NCBI GenBank assembly: GCA_003326205.1
Contig: LWTK01000020.1
Coordinates: 1-64,000 of the forward strand
From: Nostoc sp. ATCC 43529
Lineage (GTDB): Bacteria; Cyanobacteriota; Cyanobacteriia; Cyanobacteriales; Nostocaceae
DNA: 64,000 nt
Direction: 5' to 3'
Below, piece by piece: positions 18,657 to 28,097 of the stretch; within the stretch, counting starts at the first letter, position 1, and every line of letters starts with the position of its first letter. Position numbers and translations under genes: made by a program. The notes under the pieces were generated by a model that made no database searches, was not told where the DNA came from, and saw nothing but the letters and a program-made list of their open reading frames with translations.

Positions 18657-19277
18657 ATGTTGAAAGCATCTGACGTTATGACTAAAGATGTTGCTACAAT
18701 TCGCAGTTCAGCAACGGTGGCTGAAGCAGTTAGCCTTTTAAAGGCAAGAGATTGGAAAGCGCTGATTGTAGATCGTCGCCATGAACAGGATGCCTACGGC
18801 ATTATTACCGAAAGTGATATTGTATATAAAGTGATTGCTTATGGGAAAGATCCCTGTAGAGTACGTGTTTATGAAGTGATGACTAAGCCTTGTATCGTTA
18901 TCAATCCTGACCTTGGCTTAGAATATGTAGCACGATTATTTGCTGACCATAATTTACAGAGAGCGCCTGTTATTCAGGGTGAATTAATCGGTATCATTTC
19001 TCTAGCTGACATTTTAGCTAATAGTAACTTTCTTGAACTACCCCACAGTATTCTGCTAGAACAACAACTTCAAGATGAAATTAAAAAAGCTCGTGCTGTT
19101 TGCGCTCAAAAAGGTATCCGTTCAGAAGAATGTGCCGCGGCTTGGGATGTCATCGAGGAATTACAAGCTGAAATAGCGCATCAACGAGCAGAGAAAGTCG
19201 TCAAAACAGCTTTTGAAGAATACTGCGATGAATATCCAGAAGCCAAAAGTATTTATAACACTTGGTGTAGTGGGTAA
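18657..19277 (+). CDS. Tandem CBS-domain protein in the hox operon
   Basis: A 206-residue soluble protein with two CBS domains: ASDVMTKDVATIRSSATVAE to GIITESDIVYKV, and VYEVMTKPCIVINPD to LIGIISLADILA. CBS pairs usually sense adenosine nucleotides or NAD(P). The C-terminal 70 residues form a mostly helical tail with several cysteines (VCAQKGIRSEECAAAW and the terminal CDEYPE...TWCSG). The start ATG at 18657 has GGAG six bases upstream; the frame can be extended 13 codons to 18618 but without such a site. Its position before hoxH suggests an energy-sensing role in hydrogenase control or maturation; this is inference. Confidence 0.85.
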   Translation: MLKASDVMTKDVATIRSSATVAEAVSLLKARDWKALIVDRRHEQDAYGIITESDIVYKVIAYGKDPCRVRVYEVMTKPCIVINPDLGLEYVARLFADHNLQRAPVIQGELIGIISLADILANSNFLELPHSILLEQQLQDEIKKARAVCAQKGIRSEECAAAWDVIEELQAEIAHQRAEKVVKTAFEEYCDEYPEAKSIYNTWCSG

Positions 19278-19337
19278 GTTCTGAATATATTAAATTTCTT
19301 ACTTAGAGCGAGAGCAATTCGAGGAAAATATACAACT

Positions 19338-19709
19338 ATGATAAACGATTTAATCAATTCAAAAAAGTCAAAATTTTCATCTGAAAAATTGATAAGTTTC
19401 CAGTTAATAGATGGCAAAATTGGTGAAATATCTTTAGTTAATGGAAAACTATATCTTAGTTTTCAGACTGATGATGAAAAAGATTTGACGCTTGTGTTTA
19501 GAGATGTCGCTGGAGTTGAGATGTTCAATATTCAGAATGCCGAACTTAGTAAATGGACAGTTAGCTTAAACGATCCTTTCACCGAACGAGCTAAGAAGCT
19601 ATCAGAAAAGCATACTGAAAAGCTTGTTTGCTATGCTTTTTGGTCGCCTTGGCTAGAAGAACCAGTGATGCGTATTTTAGCTAGCGATTTTGAGATTAAA
19701 ACCCAATAA
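19338..19709 (+). CDS. Hypothetical protein upstream of hoxH
   Basis: A 123-residue soluble protein with no family that I can name. It has alternating beta-strand-like segments ([54 protein letters not shown]) suggesting a small beta-rich fold. It ends 20 bp before hoxH and shares its direction, so it is almost certainly co-transcribed with it. There are no metal-binding cysteine motifs. Confidence 0.65.
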   Translation: MINDLINSKKSKFSSEKLISFQLIDGKIGEISLVNGKLYLSFQTDDEKDLTLVFRDVAGVEMFNIQNAELSKWTVSLNDPFTERAKKLSEKHTEKLVCYAFWSPWLEEPVMRILASDFEIKTQ

Positions 19710-19729
19710 GTAGAGGCAGCAAAATTATT

Positions 19730-21178
19730 ATGAAAAAAGTAATTATCGATCCAGTTAGCCGCATTGAAGGACACGCCAAAATTAGTATTTATCTGGACGA
19801 TACAGGACAAGTAAGCGATGCTCGTTTTCATGTCACAGAATTTCGCGGATTTGAAAAGTTTTGTGAAGGCCGTCCTCTTTGGGAAATGCCAGGAATTACG
19901 GCGCGGATTTGTGGAATTTGTCCGGTGAGTCATTTGTTAGCATCAGCAAAGGCTGGCGATCGCATTCTTGCGGTTACAATTCCTAAAGCAGCCGAAAAAC
20001 TGCGCCGTCTGATGAATTTGGGACAAATTATCCAATCCCATGCCCTGAGTTTCTTCCACCTCAGCGCCCCAGATTTATTATTAGGAATGGATAGCGATCC
20101 CGAAAAACGCAATGTATTTGGTTTAATTGCAGCCGAACCAGAACTAGCGCGTGGGGGAATTCGCTTGCGTCAATTTGGACAAGAAATTATTGAACAATTG
20201 GGAGGGCGAAAAATACATCCATCATGGGCAATTCCTGGCGGTGTCCGCGAACCTTTATCCCAAGAAGGACGTACCCATATTCAGAATCGTATCCCAGAAG
20301 TACGCACCACAATCTTAGATGCACTGGGTAGATTTAAAAACTTACTCAAAGATTATGAAAAAGAAGTCCAAACCTTCGGCAATTTTCCTACTTTATTTAT
20401 GGGGTTAGTCACTCCTGAAGGTTTGTGGGAAAACTACGACGGACATATTCGTTTTGTAGATAGTGCTGGAAATATCATTGCTGATAAACTCGATGCAACT
20501 AATTATCAAGAGTTTATTGGTGAAGCAGTTCAATCAGATTCTTATTTAAAATCTCCTTATTATCGCCCTTTGGGTTATCCTGACCAAAGCGATTATTGTC
20601 GTTTAGATAGTGGTATTTATCGAGTAGGACCGCTAGCACGTTTGAATATTTGCAATCATATTGGTACGCCTTTAGCTGATGCAGAATTGAGAGAATTTAG
20701 AGACAGAGGTAAAGGCACTGTCACCTCATCATTTTTCTATCACTATGCCCGCTTAATTGAAATTTTGGCTTGCATTGAACGCATAGAAATTATGATGGAC
20801 GATCCAGATTTACTATCAAATCGACTGCGGGCTGATGCTGGCATTAATCAATTAGAAGCTGTGGGTGTCAGTGAAGCACCACGTGGTACATTATTTCATC
20901 ATTACAAAGTAGATGAAAATGGCTTAATGCAGAAAGTAAATTTAGTAATTGCCACAGGACAAAATAATCTCGCAATGAATCGCACAGTCGCGCAAATTGC
21001 CCGACATTTTATTCACGGTTCAGAAATCCCTGAAGGAATGTTAAACCGAGTTGAGGCAGGAATTAGAGCTTTTGACCCTTGTTTGAGTTGTTCAACTCAT
21101 GCCGCAGGTCAAATGCCTTTGCATATCCAATTAGTTGGAATAGATGGAAATATTGTAAATGAAATTTGGCGAGAGTAG
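19730..21178 (+). CDS. hoxH: Bidirectional [NiFe]-hydrogenase large subunit HoxH
   Basis: The catalytic subunit holding the Ni-Fe(CN)2CO site that interconverts H2 with protons and electrons. The 482 residues have the N-terminal L1 motif [10 protein letters not shown] (C61, C64) and the C-terminal L2 motif [10 protein letters not shown] (C451, C454). All four metal cysteines are therefore intact. A 25-residue tail follows His457 and should be removed by the HoxW protease after nickel insertion. Fe-S ligands are absent, as expected for this subunit. It is the last hox structural gene; downstream lies a dispersed repeat rather than a clear terminator. Confidence 0.97.
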   Translation: MKKVIIDPVSRIEGHAKISIYLDDTGQVSDARFHVTEFRGFEKFCEGRPLWEMPGITARICGICPVSHLLASAKAGDRILAVTIPKAAEKLRRLMNLGQIIQSHALSFFHLSAPDLLLGMDSDPEKRNVFGLIAAEPELARGGIRLRQFGQEIIEQLGGRKIHPSWAIPGGVREPLSQEGRTHIQNRIPEVRTTILDALGRFKNLLKDYEKEVQTFGNFPTLFMGLVTPEGLWENYDGHIRFVDSAGNIIADKLDATNYQEFIGEAVQSDSYLKSPYYRPLGYPDQSDYCRLDSGIYRVGPLARLNICNHIGTPLADAELREFRDRGKGTVTSSFFYHYARLIEILACIERIEIMMDDPDLLSNRLRADAGINQLEAVGVSEAPRGTLFHHYKVDENGLMQKVNLVIATGQNNLAMNRTVAQIARHFIHGSEIPEGMLNRVEAGIRAFDPCLSCSTHAAGQMPLHIQLVGIDGNIVNEIWRE

Positions 21179-21193
21179 GGGCTTTACAGCTGT

Positions 21194-21309
21194 CATTGGT
21201 GTCAACTTAAGCGAATAGAATTCGCGGCTACACAGGCTTTCGTCCGCCTACGTGGACTAACAGAAAATTAAGGTTTTGAAACCCACCTGCGTGGGTTTCG
21301 TCTGTGTAG
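21194..21309. repeat. Dispersed repeat after hoxH
   Basis: The segment begins with CATTGGTGTCAACTTAAG, the end sequence of the element at 54848-55085. It continues into a unit (21228-21309) starting CTACACAGGCTTTCGTCCG and ending GGGTTTCGTCTGTGTAG, which recurs with variations at 39981-40062. It forms an imperfect hairpin and codes for nothing. The rest of 21179-21538 has no gene. Confidence 0.65.
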
Positions 21310-21538
21310 ACGCGGTTTCTAACCGCCCATTTCGCTGTGCGCCCCTACTACAAATCGGTGTAATTAAAATTAATTATTAGACTGTGGTATCAAAATATTC
21401 CTACTTGTGAGTTCTGAATTCTCACTTGAAAAGTTCTCTCATAACATTTTACTTCCATTCTTCTGTAATTTGCATTTCATAACGCAAATCTGCTAAGGGC
21501 GATAATGCCTAATGGTAGAATAACAGAAGTATGAAAGC

Positions 21539-22399
21539 GTGAACACAAAACTCCTCATTTCTCCTCAAGAACTCACGTTGCTATTAGCAGAAAAATCCTC
21601 ACAAACTGTTCTTATCGATACGCGAATTCAAGAAGATTATGGTATTTCTCATATTCCTCAATCTATAAATATTAGAGATTTTTTTACCTATCTTTTAGAG
21701 GATTCTTCCCCAACAGGTTTAAAGGAATTGCAAGAATATTTTGCAGAAATTATGAGTAGGGTAGGAATATCTGGTACAGAACACTTGATTGTTTATGAAG
21801 ATGCTCTAAATAGAGGTTATGGTCAATCTTGTCGAGCAGCTTTTTTACTGAAGTATTTGGGTTGCACTCAGGTATCTATTTTACACGGAGGATATAAAGC
21901 ATGGCTCAAGGCAGGATTACCCACTACCGATGAAGTTCCAAAGCGTGAAAGCAGCATCTTTAGATTGCATCCCAACGCTGACATAATGGTAACTACTGCC
22001 GAAATGTTGCAAGCAATTAATAATCCAGCAATTATTAAATTAGATGTACGCGATCGCGATGAATGGATTGGGTTAAGTTCTTCTCCCTACAATCCTGATT
22101 TCTGCCCTCGCAAAGGTAGAATCCCTAATGCTGTATGGTTAGAATGGCATCGTTTAATGAATTCTGAGTCGGAAATTCCCATGTTGCGATCGCCAGATGA
22201 AATCCGAGAAATTTGTCAGTCTTTAGGTATTACCTCTGAATCCATCGTGTATATTTACTGCTTTAAAGGTTCCAGGGCTGCTAATACATTAATAGCCCTA
22301 GAACAAGCAGGAATTTCTGCTAGAAATTATTTTGGCTCTTGGAATGAGTGGTCTCGTGATTTTTCATTACCTATTGATAGCAGAGTCATAAGCGCCTAA
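21539..22399 (+). CDS. Tandem-domain rhodanese (sulfurtransferase)
   Basis: A 286-residue protein with two rhodanese domains, as in thiosulfate and mercaptopyruvate sulfurtransferases. The N-terminal domain (VLIDTRIQEDYGISHIPQSI) has lost its active Cys (LIVYEDALNRG). The C-terminal domain (IKLDVRDRDEWIG) keeps it: C241 in YCFKGSRAANT. The CFKGSR loop differs from the classic CRxGx(R/T) loop, so the substrate is uncertain. It starts with GTG. It lies downstream of hoxH in the same direction; a sulfur-transfer role for the many Fe-S clusters of the hydrogenase is possible but unproven. Confidence 0.85.
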   Translation: MNTKLLISPQELTLLLAEKSSQTVLIDTRIQEDYGISHIPQSINIRDFFTYLLEDSSPTGLKELQEYFAEIMSRVGISGTEHLIVYEDALNRGYGQSCRAAFLLKYLGCTQVSILHGGYKAWLKAGLPTTDEVPKRESSIFRLHPNADIMVTTAEMLQAINNPAIIKLDVRDRDEWIGLSSSPYNPDFCPRKGRIPNAVWLEWHRLMNSESEIPMLRSPDEIREICQSLGITSESIVYIYCFKGSRAANTLIALEQAGISARNYFGSWNEWSRDFSLPIDSRVISA

Positions 22400-22617
22400 G
22401 CTTCAGATTAATACTACAATTGCATGTTAGCGAATTGATTTTAGGTGCATTTGCTCAGGGCGATCGCAGACTTGATTTGAAAGCGAGTATCTAAACTTAC
22501 CTGAATTTTTTTGAGAATATTATAATATTATTGTTTACATGATGCAGTCACTCTCGCGAACAATGCAATATGTAAACACTATTCCTACTTTAGCTGAAAA
22601 TAATTCTGGATTCTATA

Positions 22618-23283
22618 ATGATGAAATTTGCTTTTTCTAGATCTTCTTTATTAGCTTATGCATCATCTATTTTTCTATTAGGTTCTTCCCTACCATTAGT
22701 TGCACAAATACCAGCTTCTAATGCTCCTAGCGAGTGCCAAACTATTATGCCAAAACAGCTGAATACAATAGACGACTTCATAGCTATGGGGCACTTTCAA
22801 GAAGACTGCAAAAAAGACTCACTCGCAGCGGTTTCTTCTTTCACCGAGGCAATTAGGCTAAATCCTAAAGCTGAAAAAGCCTACTATCATCGTGCCAATG
22901 CTTATTATAACCTTGGGAATTATCAAGCAGCAGTGGCAGACCATAGCGAAGTAATTAGGCAAAATAGAGGTAGATTCGGCTTTAGTAGTCCTGCATACTG
23001 GAACAGGGCAAGGGCTTATGAAAAGTTAGGCGAAAAGTACAACGCAATTGCTGATTGGACTCAAGTAATTAGTAAAAGTCCTTCTTCTGCTGAGGCATAC
23101 TCTTTCAGAGGAAATATGTATCGAGATTTAGGAAATAAACAAAGAGCGATCGCAGATTATAAAATAGCAGAAAACCTCTTACAGCAATATTTAAGTGGAG
23201 TTTTCGGAAGTGGTCTCCAAGATCCGATGTATCAAGAAATGCTGGAGAAAGTCAGAACTGAATTATCACAACTAAATTCCTAA
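22618..23283 (+). CDS. Exported TPR-repeat protein
   Basis: A 221-residue protein with an N-terminal signal peptide (SLLAYASSIFLLGSSLPLVA, cleavage near AQI). It has about three tetratricopeptide repeats, for example AVSSFTEAIRLNPKAEKAYY, YNLGNYQAAVADHSEVIRQN and YNAIADWTQVISKSPSSAEA. TPRs mediate protein-protein contacts; the partner is unknown. Two ATG codons in tandem begin the frame. It lies between the rhodanese and hoxW genes but is separated from hoxW by two MITEs, so a link with hydrogenase is doubtful. Confidence 0.8.
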   Translation: MMKFAFSRSSLLAYASSIFLLGSSLPLVAQIPASNAPSECQTIMPKQLNTIDDFIAMGHFQEDCKKDSLAAVSSFTEAIRLNPKAEKAYYHRANAYYNLGNYQAAVADHSEVIRQNRGRFGFSSPAYWNRARAYEKLGEKYNAIADWTQVISKSPSSAEAYSFRGNMYRDLGNKQRAIADYKIAENLLQQYLSGVFGSGLQDPMYQEMLEKVRTELSQLNS

Positions 23284-23406
23284 CTAGTAGTCTGTTTCAT
23301 TATTTCTGAAAGGTTCGTAGTAAGCACTTTAGTGCTTAAAAAGCAAGGACTAAAGTCCTTACTACAAACATATTTATCCCTCAAAATTAATGAAACAGAC
23401 CACTAG
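23284..23406. repeat. MITE, family 1 (copy 2)
   Basis: Left end CTAGTAGTCTGTTTCATTA, right end TAATGAAACAGACCACTAG. The core is a palindrome around GTAGTAAGCACTTTAGTGCT and AAGGACTAAAGTCCTTACTA. It begins directly after the TPR gene stop codon. Confidence 0.75.
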
Positions 23407-23524
23407 TGGTTTGTCGCATTAGTTATGATGGGTGAACTTCTTCTTAATTTTTCTTTCTTTGCGCTCTTTGCGTCCTTTGCGGTTCGTTTATTAACCCCTC
23501 AAAATTAATGAAACAGACCACTAG
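23403..23524. repeat. MITE, family 1 (copy 3), abutting copy 2
   Basis: Left end CTAGTGGTTTGTCGCATTA, right end TAATGAAACAGACCACTAG. It shares its CTAG with the right end of copy 2, so the two are in direct contact. The interior is different (CTTTGCGCTCTTTGCGTCC). The remaining spacer to hoxW at 23525-23720 shows no gene. Confidence 0.7.
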
Positions 23525-23720
23525 TTTATTGGTAGGGGCGACAACTGTCCGCATCTACGGAAAATGTGTATGTATAAAAATTTAGTTAAATCTGATAACA
23601 GGTTGTTTGAAAAGCCCTTAGCTGTTATTAACCACCAGAAAATTTGTGAAGTTAACACTTCTTCACAAGTTCTTCAAGTTTTTTCCCTAAGTTGAAACTG
23701 GTGTTAAACAGCTAAAAATT

Positions 23721-24170
23721 ATGAATTGCAATGTACTAGCTATTGGTTACGGTAATGAGTTGCGTAGTGATGATGGCATTGGTCAACGAGTAGCTAAGGC
23801 GTTGCATCTATCTAATGTGCAATCTCTTGCTGTCCACCAACTCACCCCCGAACTTGCCCAAAATTTAGCTCATGCTGATTTGGCAATCTTCATTGATGCT
23901 TGTTTCGCCTCCCAAAGTTCCCAAATAGAAGTAGAACCACTTTCACCTGCATCTTTTAAGATTATCGCCGGACACATGGGCGATCCGCGATCGCTTTTAG
24001 CTCTGACTAAAGCAATCTACGGTTATTGTCCGCGGTCTTGGTGGATTAAAGTACCAGGAGTAAACTTTGAATTAGGCCAAACTTTATCATCCATTGCCGA
24101 AACTGGAGTGGCGATCGCTTTACAAAAAATTACACAAATAATAGACGAAAATTTCAGCGCACTTCTTTAA
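23721..24170 (+). CDS. hoxW: Hydrogenase maturation protease HoxW
   Basis: The endopeptidase that trims the C-terminal tail of the [NiFe]-hydrogenase large subunit once nickel is in place. The 149 residues contain the family start NVLAIGYGNELRSDDGIG, with the nickel-sensing acidic residue in that loop. A second metal-ligand region is FIDACF, and HMGDPRSLLAL follows with a conserved His. Its location 2.5 kb after hoxH makes HoxH the likely substrate (HoxW rather than HupW). It precedes the acyl-CoA ligase gene by 44 bp and may be co-transcribed with it. Confidence 0.9.
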   Translation: MNCNVLAIGYGNELRSDDGIGQRVAKALHLSNVQSLAVHQLTPELAQNLAHADLAIFIDACFASQSSQIEVEPLSPASFKIIAGHMGDPRSLLALTKAIYGYCPRSWWIKVPGVNFELGQTLSSIAETGVAIALQKITQIIDENFSALL

Positions 24171-24214
24171 AATTTTCCTGAAGGTTTACTTTCCACCACA
24201 GGTAACAGGAACTC

Positions 24215-27022
24215 ATGCAAAAGCCTATCCAGTCACCCATCGAACACGCCTATGATATTTTGCGAACTGAGAAAGTTAATCCTCTCGATGCTATCTTTGC
24301 TGCAAAAAGTGTTGCGGTAATTGGTGCTAGCGAAAAGGCTGATAGTGTTGGACGCACTCTGTTATGGAACTTAATTAGCAATCCTTTTGGTGGAATAATT
24401 TTTCCTGTCAATCCCAAGCGCCACAGCATCCTGGGAATTAAAGCCTACGCGACTATTTTTGATGTTCCAGAAGTAGTGGATTTAGCAGTTATCGCTACCC
24501 CAGCACCAACCGTCCCCAAAATTATCAGTCAATGCACAGATGCAGGTGTCAAAGGTGCAATTATTCTCAGTGCCGGTTTTAAAGAAGCTGGTGCAGAGGG
24601 TGTAGCCTTGGAACAGCAAATACTTGAGCAAGCACATCGCGGCAAAATGCGGATTATTGGCCCCAACTGCTTGGGTGTGATGAGTCCGCGCACGGGTTTA
24701 AATGCGACTTTTGCCAGTACAATGGCGCGTCCTGGAAATGTTGGCTTTATTAGTCAAAGTGGAGCGCTTTGCACTGCTATTCTCGATTGGAGTTTTCGGG
24801 AAAACGTTGGTTTTAGCGCCTTTGTTTCCCTTGGTTCAATGCTGGATGTGGGTTGGGGAGATTTAATTTACTACCTTGGTGATGACCTGCAGACAAAAAG
24901 TATTATAATTTACATGGAGTCAATTGGGAATGCGCGATCGTTTCTCTCAGCAGCGCGGGAAGTTGCGCTAACTAAGCCGATTATTGTCATTAAAGCAGGA
25001 CGCACCGCAGCCGCAGCCAAAGCCGCAGCTTCCCATACTGGCGCACTCACAGGTAGTGATGAAGTTCTAGATGCAGCTTTTCGCCGTTGTGGGGTGTTGC
25101 GCGTCAACAGCATCTCTGATTTATTCGATATGGCGGAGGTACTAGCAAAACAACCCCGTCCTAAAGGGCTACGTCTGACAATTGTCACTAACGCAGGCGG
25201 ACCCGGAGTTCTGGCTACTGATGCTTTGATTGCTGCTGGTGGAGAAGTTGCACCAATTTCACAAGAAACTATTGCAGCTTTAAATCAAATATTACCAGCA
25301 CATTGGAGTCACGGTAACCCCATTGATATTCTTGGCGATGCTGACCAAGAGCGATATACCAAAGCCTTAGAAATTGCTGCCAAAGATCCAAATAGTGACG
25401 GTTTATTGGTGATTCTGACTCCCCAAGCAATGACAGACCCCACCCAAACCGCCGAAAAATTGAAACCCTACGCAAAGATAGCAGGTAAACCCATCCTTGC
25501 CAGTTGGATGGGAGGAGCAGATATCGCCGCAGGTGAGATGATTCTCAACCGTCACCATATCCCCACATATACTTACCCCGATACTGCTGCTCGAATGTTT
25601 AGTTATATGTGGCAGTCTAGCTATAATTTGCGCGGTATCTACGAAACTCCGGTAATGCCTGAATTTGATTCTGTATCAGGTATCCCAGACCGTAACTGTG
25701 TGGAAAAAATTATCCAAACAGTACGTCAAGCACAGCGAACTATTCTTACAGAGTTTGAATCCAAGCAAATTTTAGCAGCTTATGGGATTCCGGTGGTTGG
25801 TACTTGCATTGCTAAAAGTAAGGATGAAGCAGTTGAGTGTGCTGAAAAAATCGGTTATCCTGTCGTTTTAAAGCTGTTTTCTGAGGTAATTACTCATAAA
25901 ACTGATGTTGGCGGCGTGCAGTTGAATCTAAAAGATGCTGAAGCTGTAAGACAGGCCTACCGCACTATTGAATCCTGTTTACGGGAGAAATTGCAACACG
26001 ATCCGGATTATTTAGACGCGACGAATCGCGTTTTTACAGAATTATTTTTGGGTGTGACGGTGCAGCCAATGGTAAAAATGGCTGGTTATGAATTGATTAT
26101 TGGCAGTAGTTTGGATGCACAGTTTGGGCCAGTGTTGCTGTTTGGCGCAGGAGGACAGCTCGTTGAGGTTTTTCGAGATCGAGCGATCGCACTTCCACCC
26201 CTGAATACGACTTTAGCACGCCGCATGATGGAGCAAACACAAATTTATAAGGCACTCAAAGGAGTCCGGGGACGCAAAAGTGTCGATATGGCTGCTCTTG
26301 AACAATTAATGGTGGTATTTAGTCAATTAGTTGCAGAACAGCGTTGGATTAAGGAAATCGATATTAACCCGTTGCTGGCTTCATCGGAACAATTAATTGC
26401 CCTCGATGCTCGAATTATTCTTCACGAACCAAATGTTAAAGAAAGCGAACTACCAAAATTAGCCATTCGACCTTATCCTACACAATATATTAGTAAGTGG
26501 ACAATGAAAGATGGCACTGCTGTTACCATTCGTCCCATCCGTCCAGAAGATGAACCGTTGATGGTGCAATTTCACAACACCCTCTCAGAACAAAGCGTTT
26601 ATTTTCGATATTTTCACTTAATTAAACTCCAGTCAAGAGTAGCTCACGAACGGCTAACACGTATCTGTTTTATTGATTACGATCGCGAAATCGCCTTAGT
26701 TGTAGAATATCAAAATCCCCAAACGCAGACACGGGAAATATTGGCAGTTGGTCGGTTAAGTAAAATACATGGTACAAATGAAGCCGAATTTGCTATTGTA
26801 GTGAGCGATCGCTGTCAGTGCCAAGGTATAGGAACCGAGTTACTAAAAAGGTTAGTGCAAATTAGTCAAAATGAGCAACTAAATAGAATTACTGCTGATA
26901 TTTTGGCTGATAATTATGGTATGCAAAAAGTTTGTGAAAAACTGGGTTTTCGCATTGAACGCACGGACGACCCTACTGTGGTAAAAGCGCAAATTGATAT
27001 TGTAGGAACAAATAGGCAATAG
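24215..27022 (+). CDS. ADP-forming acyl/acetyl-CoA ligase fused to GNAT acetyltransferase
   Basis: A 935-residue fusion. The order is a CoA-binding domain ([20 protein letters not shown]), a succinyl-CoA-synthetase-like ligase domain with the phosphorylatable His in [15 protein letters not shown] (about 273), an ATP-grasp domain (from about 510, [17 protein letters not shown]) and a C-terminal GNAT domain (about 768-930, with [12 protein letters not shown]). ADP-forming acetate-CoA ligases release acetate and make ATP. The same layout is found in Pat-type protein lysine acetyltransferases, in which the ligase part may be regulatory. The catalytic His is kept here, so ligase activity is possible. 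Next to hox and hoxW this suits fermentative energy conservation, or acetyl-CoA-dependent control of partner enzymes. Confidence 0.88.
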   Translation: MQKPIQSPIEHAYDILRTEKVNPLDAIFAAKSVAVIGASEKADSVGRTLLWNLISNPFGGIIFPVNPKRHSILGIKAYATIFDVPEVVDLAVIATPAPTVPKIISQCTDAGVKGAIILSAGFKEAGAEGVALEQQILEQAHRGKMRIIGPNCLGVMSPRTGLNATFASTMARPGNVGFISQSGALCTAILDWSFRENVGFSAFVSLGSMLDVGWGDLIYYLGDDLQTKSIIIYMESIGNARSFLSAAREVALTKPIIVIKAGRTAAAAKAAASHTGALTGSDEVLDAAFRRCGVLRVNSISDLFDMAEVLAKQPRPKGLRLTIVTNAGGPGVLATDALIAAGGEVAPISQETIAALNQILPAHWSHGNPIDILGDADQERYTKALEIAAKDPNSDGLLVILTPQAMTDPTQTAEKLKPYAKIAGKPILASWMGGADIAAGEMILNRHHIPTYTYPDTAARMFSYMWQSSYNLRGIYETPVMPEFDSVSGIPDRNCVEKIIQTVRQAQRTILTEFESKQILAAYGIPVVGTCIAKSKDEAVECAEKIGYPVVLKLFSEVITHKTDVGGVQLNLKDAEAVRQAYRTIESCLREKLQHDPDYLDATNRVFTELFLGVTVQPMVKMAGYELIIGSSLDAQFGPVLLFGAGGQLVEVFRDRAIALPPLNTTLARRMMEQTQIYKALKGVRGRKSVDMAALEQLMVVFSQLVAEQRWIKEIDINPLLASSEQLIALDARIILHEPNVKESELPKLAIRPYPTQYISKWTMKDGTAVTIRPIRPEDEPLMVQFHNTLSEQSVYFRYFHLIKLQSRVAHERLTRICFIDYDREIALVVEYQNPQTQTREILAVGRLSKIHGTNEAEFAIVVSDRCQCQGIGTELLKRLVQISQNEQLNRITADILADNYGMQKVCEKLGFRIERTDDPTVVKAQIDIVGTNRQ

Positions 27023-27024
27023 GC

Positions 27025-27960
27025 TTAATTTTGTTGTTGCCTTTCATTTTGCTTTGTTTGGTGATTAGCTGGACTTGATGTTAGTTCTATATAAATATGC
27101 TCCAACCGCACAGGTTGACGCGCGATCGCATTAATATGGATGCCTTCAAACCGGGAAATAATTTCTTTTAATTCTAGCGGTTCTGGTAACCAAAAAGTTA
27201 ACTCATCCCCATAACGTCGGGGTGTAAAACCGTATTCTTCGGCGCGGGCGATCGCTAGTTCTTCTTCTGGAGTTTGCACCACTAACATTTCAGAAGTTGG
27301 AATTAATTTACGTAATTGTGTTAAACTACCCTCAGCCAAAATTTGACCATCTTTCAAAATTCCAATTCTCTGGCAAAGACGCTCAGCTTCATCTAATAAA
27401 TGAGTTGTTAGTAGAATAGTAACTCCTTGATTTTTCAGCTGTCGAATCAACTCCCAAATTTCGTATCGTGACTCAATATCTAACCCAGTAGTTGGTTCAT
27501 CAAGAATCACTAACTTCGGCTGATGTACCAAAGCCACTGCAAGATTCAACCGTCGTTGCATTCCCCCACTGAGGGTTTCCACTAGACTTTTTGCTCTGTC
27601 TAATAAATTTACAGCCGCCAGAGTTTCTTTTATCTGTTTCTGGCGCGTTTTTCGATCTAAACCATAAATATCAGCAAAAAACTTGAGATTTTCTTCACAA
27701 GTGAGAGTTTTATATAGTAAATTTTCTTGGGGTGCAATGCCAATAATTTTTTTGGTTGCTTGAGAAATAGGCTGATTGCTAATTATAACATTACCGCTAT
27801 CGGGTTTTAGCAAATTACAAATAATATTAATAGTAGTGGTTTTACCTGCTCCATTAGCACCGAGTAAGCCATAAATTTCTCCTGCATCAATATGGAGATT
27901 TAAATTTTGTAAAACTTTTCTCAATTTATAAGACTTATTTAAATTTTGGATTTTTAACAT
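27025..27960 (-). CDS. ABC transporter ATP-binding protein
   Basis: A 311-residue ATPase of an ABC exporter of the DrrA/CcmA type. Walker A is GANGAGKTT (34-42), the signature is LSGGMQRR (about 130), Walker B is LVILDEPTTGLD and the switch His is in LLTTHLLDEAE. The C-terminal 80 residues (RYGDELTFWLPEPLELKEII) are the usual accessory domain. I prefer the ATG at 27960; the frame extends six codons upstream. It is convergent with the acyl-CoA ligase, leaving only 2 bp between stop codons. No permease gene adjoins it, so the substrate is unknown. Confidence 0.9.
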   Translation of the reverse strand: MLKIQNLNKSYKLRKVLQNLNLHIDAGEIYGLLGANGAGKTTTINIICNLLKPDSGNVIISNQPISQATKKIIGIAPQENLLYKTLTCEENLKFFADIYGLDRKTRQKQIKETLAAVNLLDRAKSLVETLSGGMQRRLNLAVALVHQPKLVILDEPTTGLDIESRYEIWELIRQLKNQGVTILLTTHLLDEAERLCQRIGILKDGQILAEGSLTQLRKLIPTSEMLVVQTPEEELAIARAEEYGFTPRRYGDELTFWLPEPLELKEIISRFEGIHINAIARQPVRLEHIYIELTSSPANHQTKQNERQQQN

Positions 27961-28097
27961 AATGTAGCTGCAAAACAAAGGAGTATGTAAAGAATAATTA
28001 CTAGATAACCTGATTATGTACTCGATAATGATAACTTCTTGAACTTAACATATAAATTAGATTTGATTTCTGCAAGAACAACCTACTCTAAAAGCTG

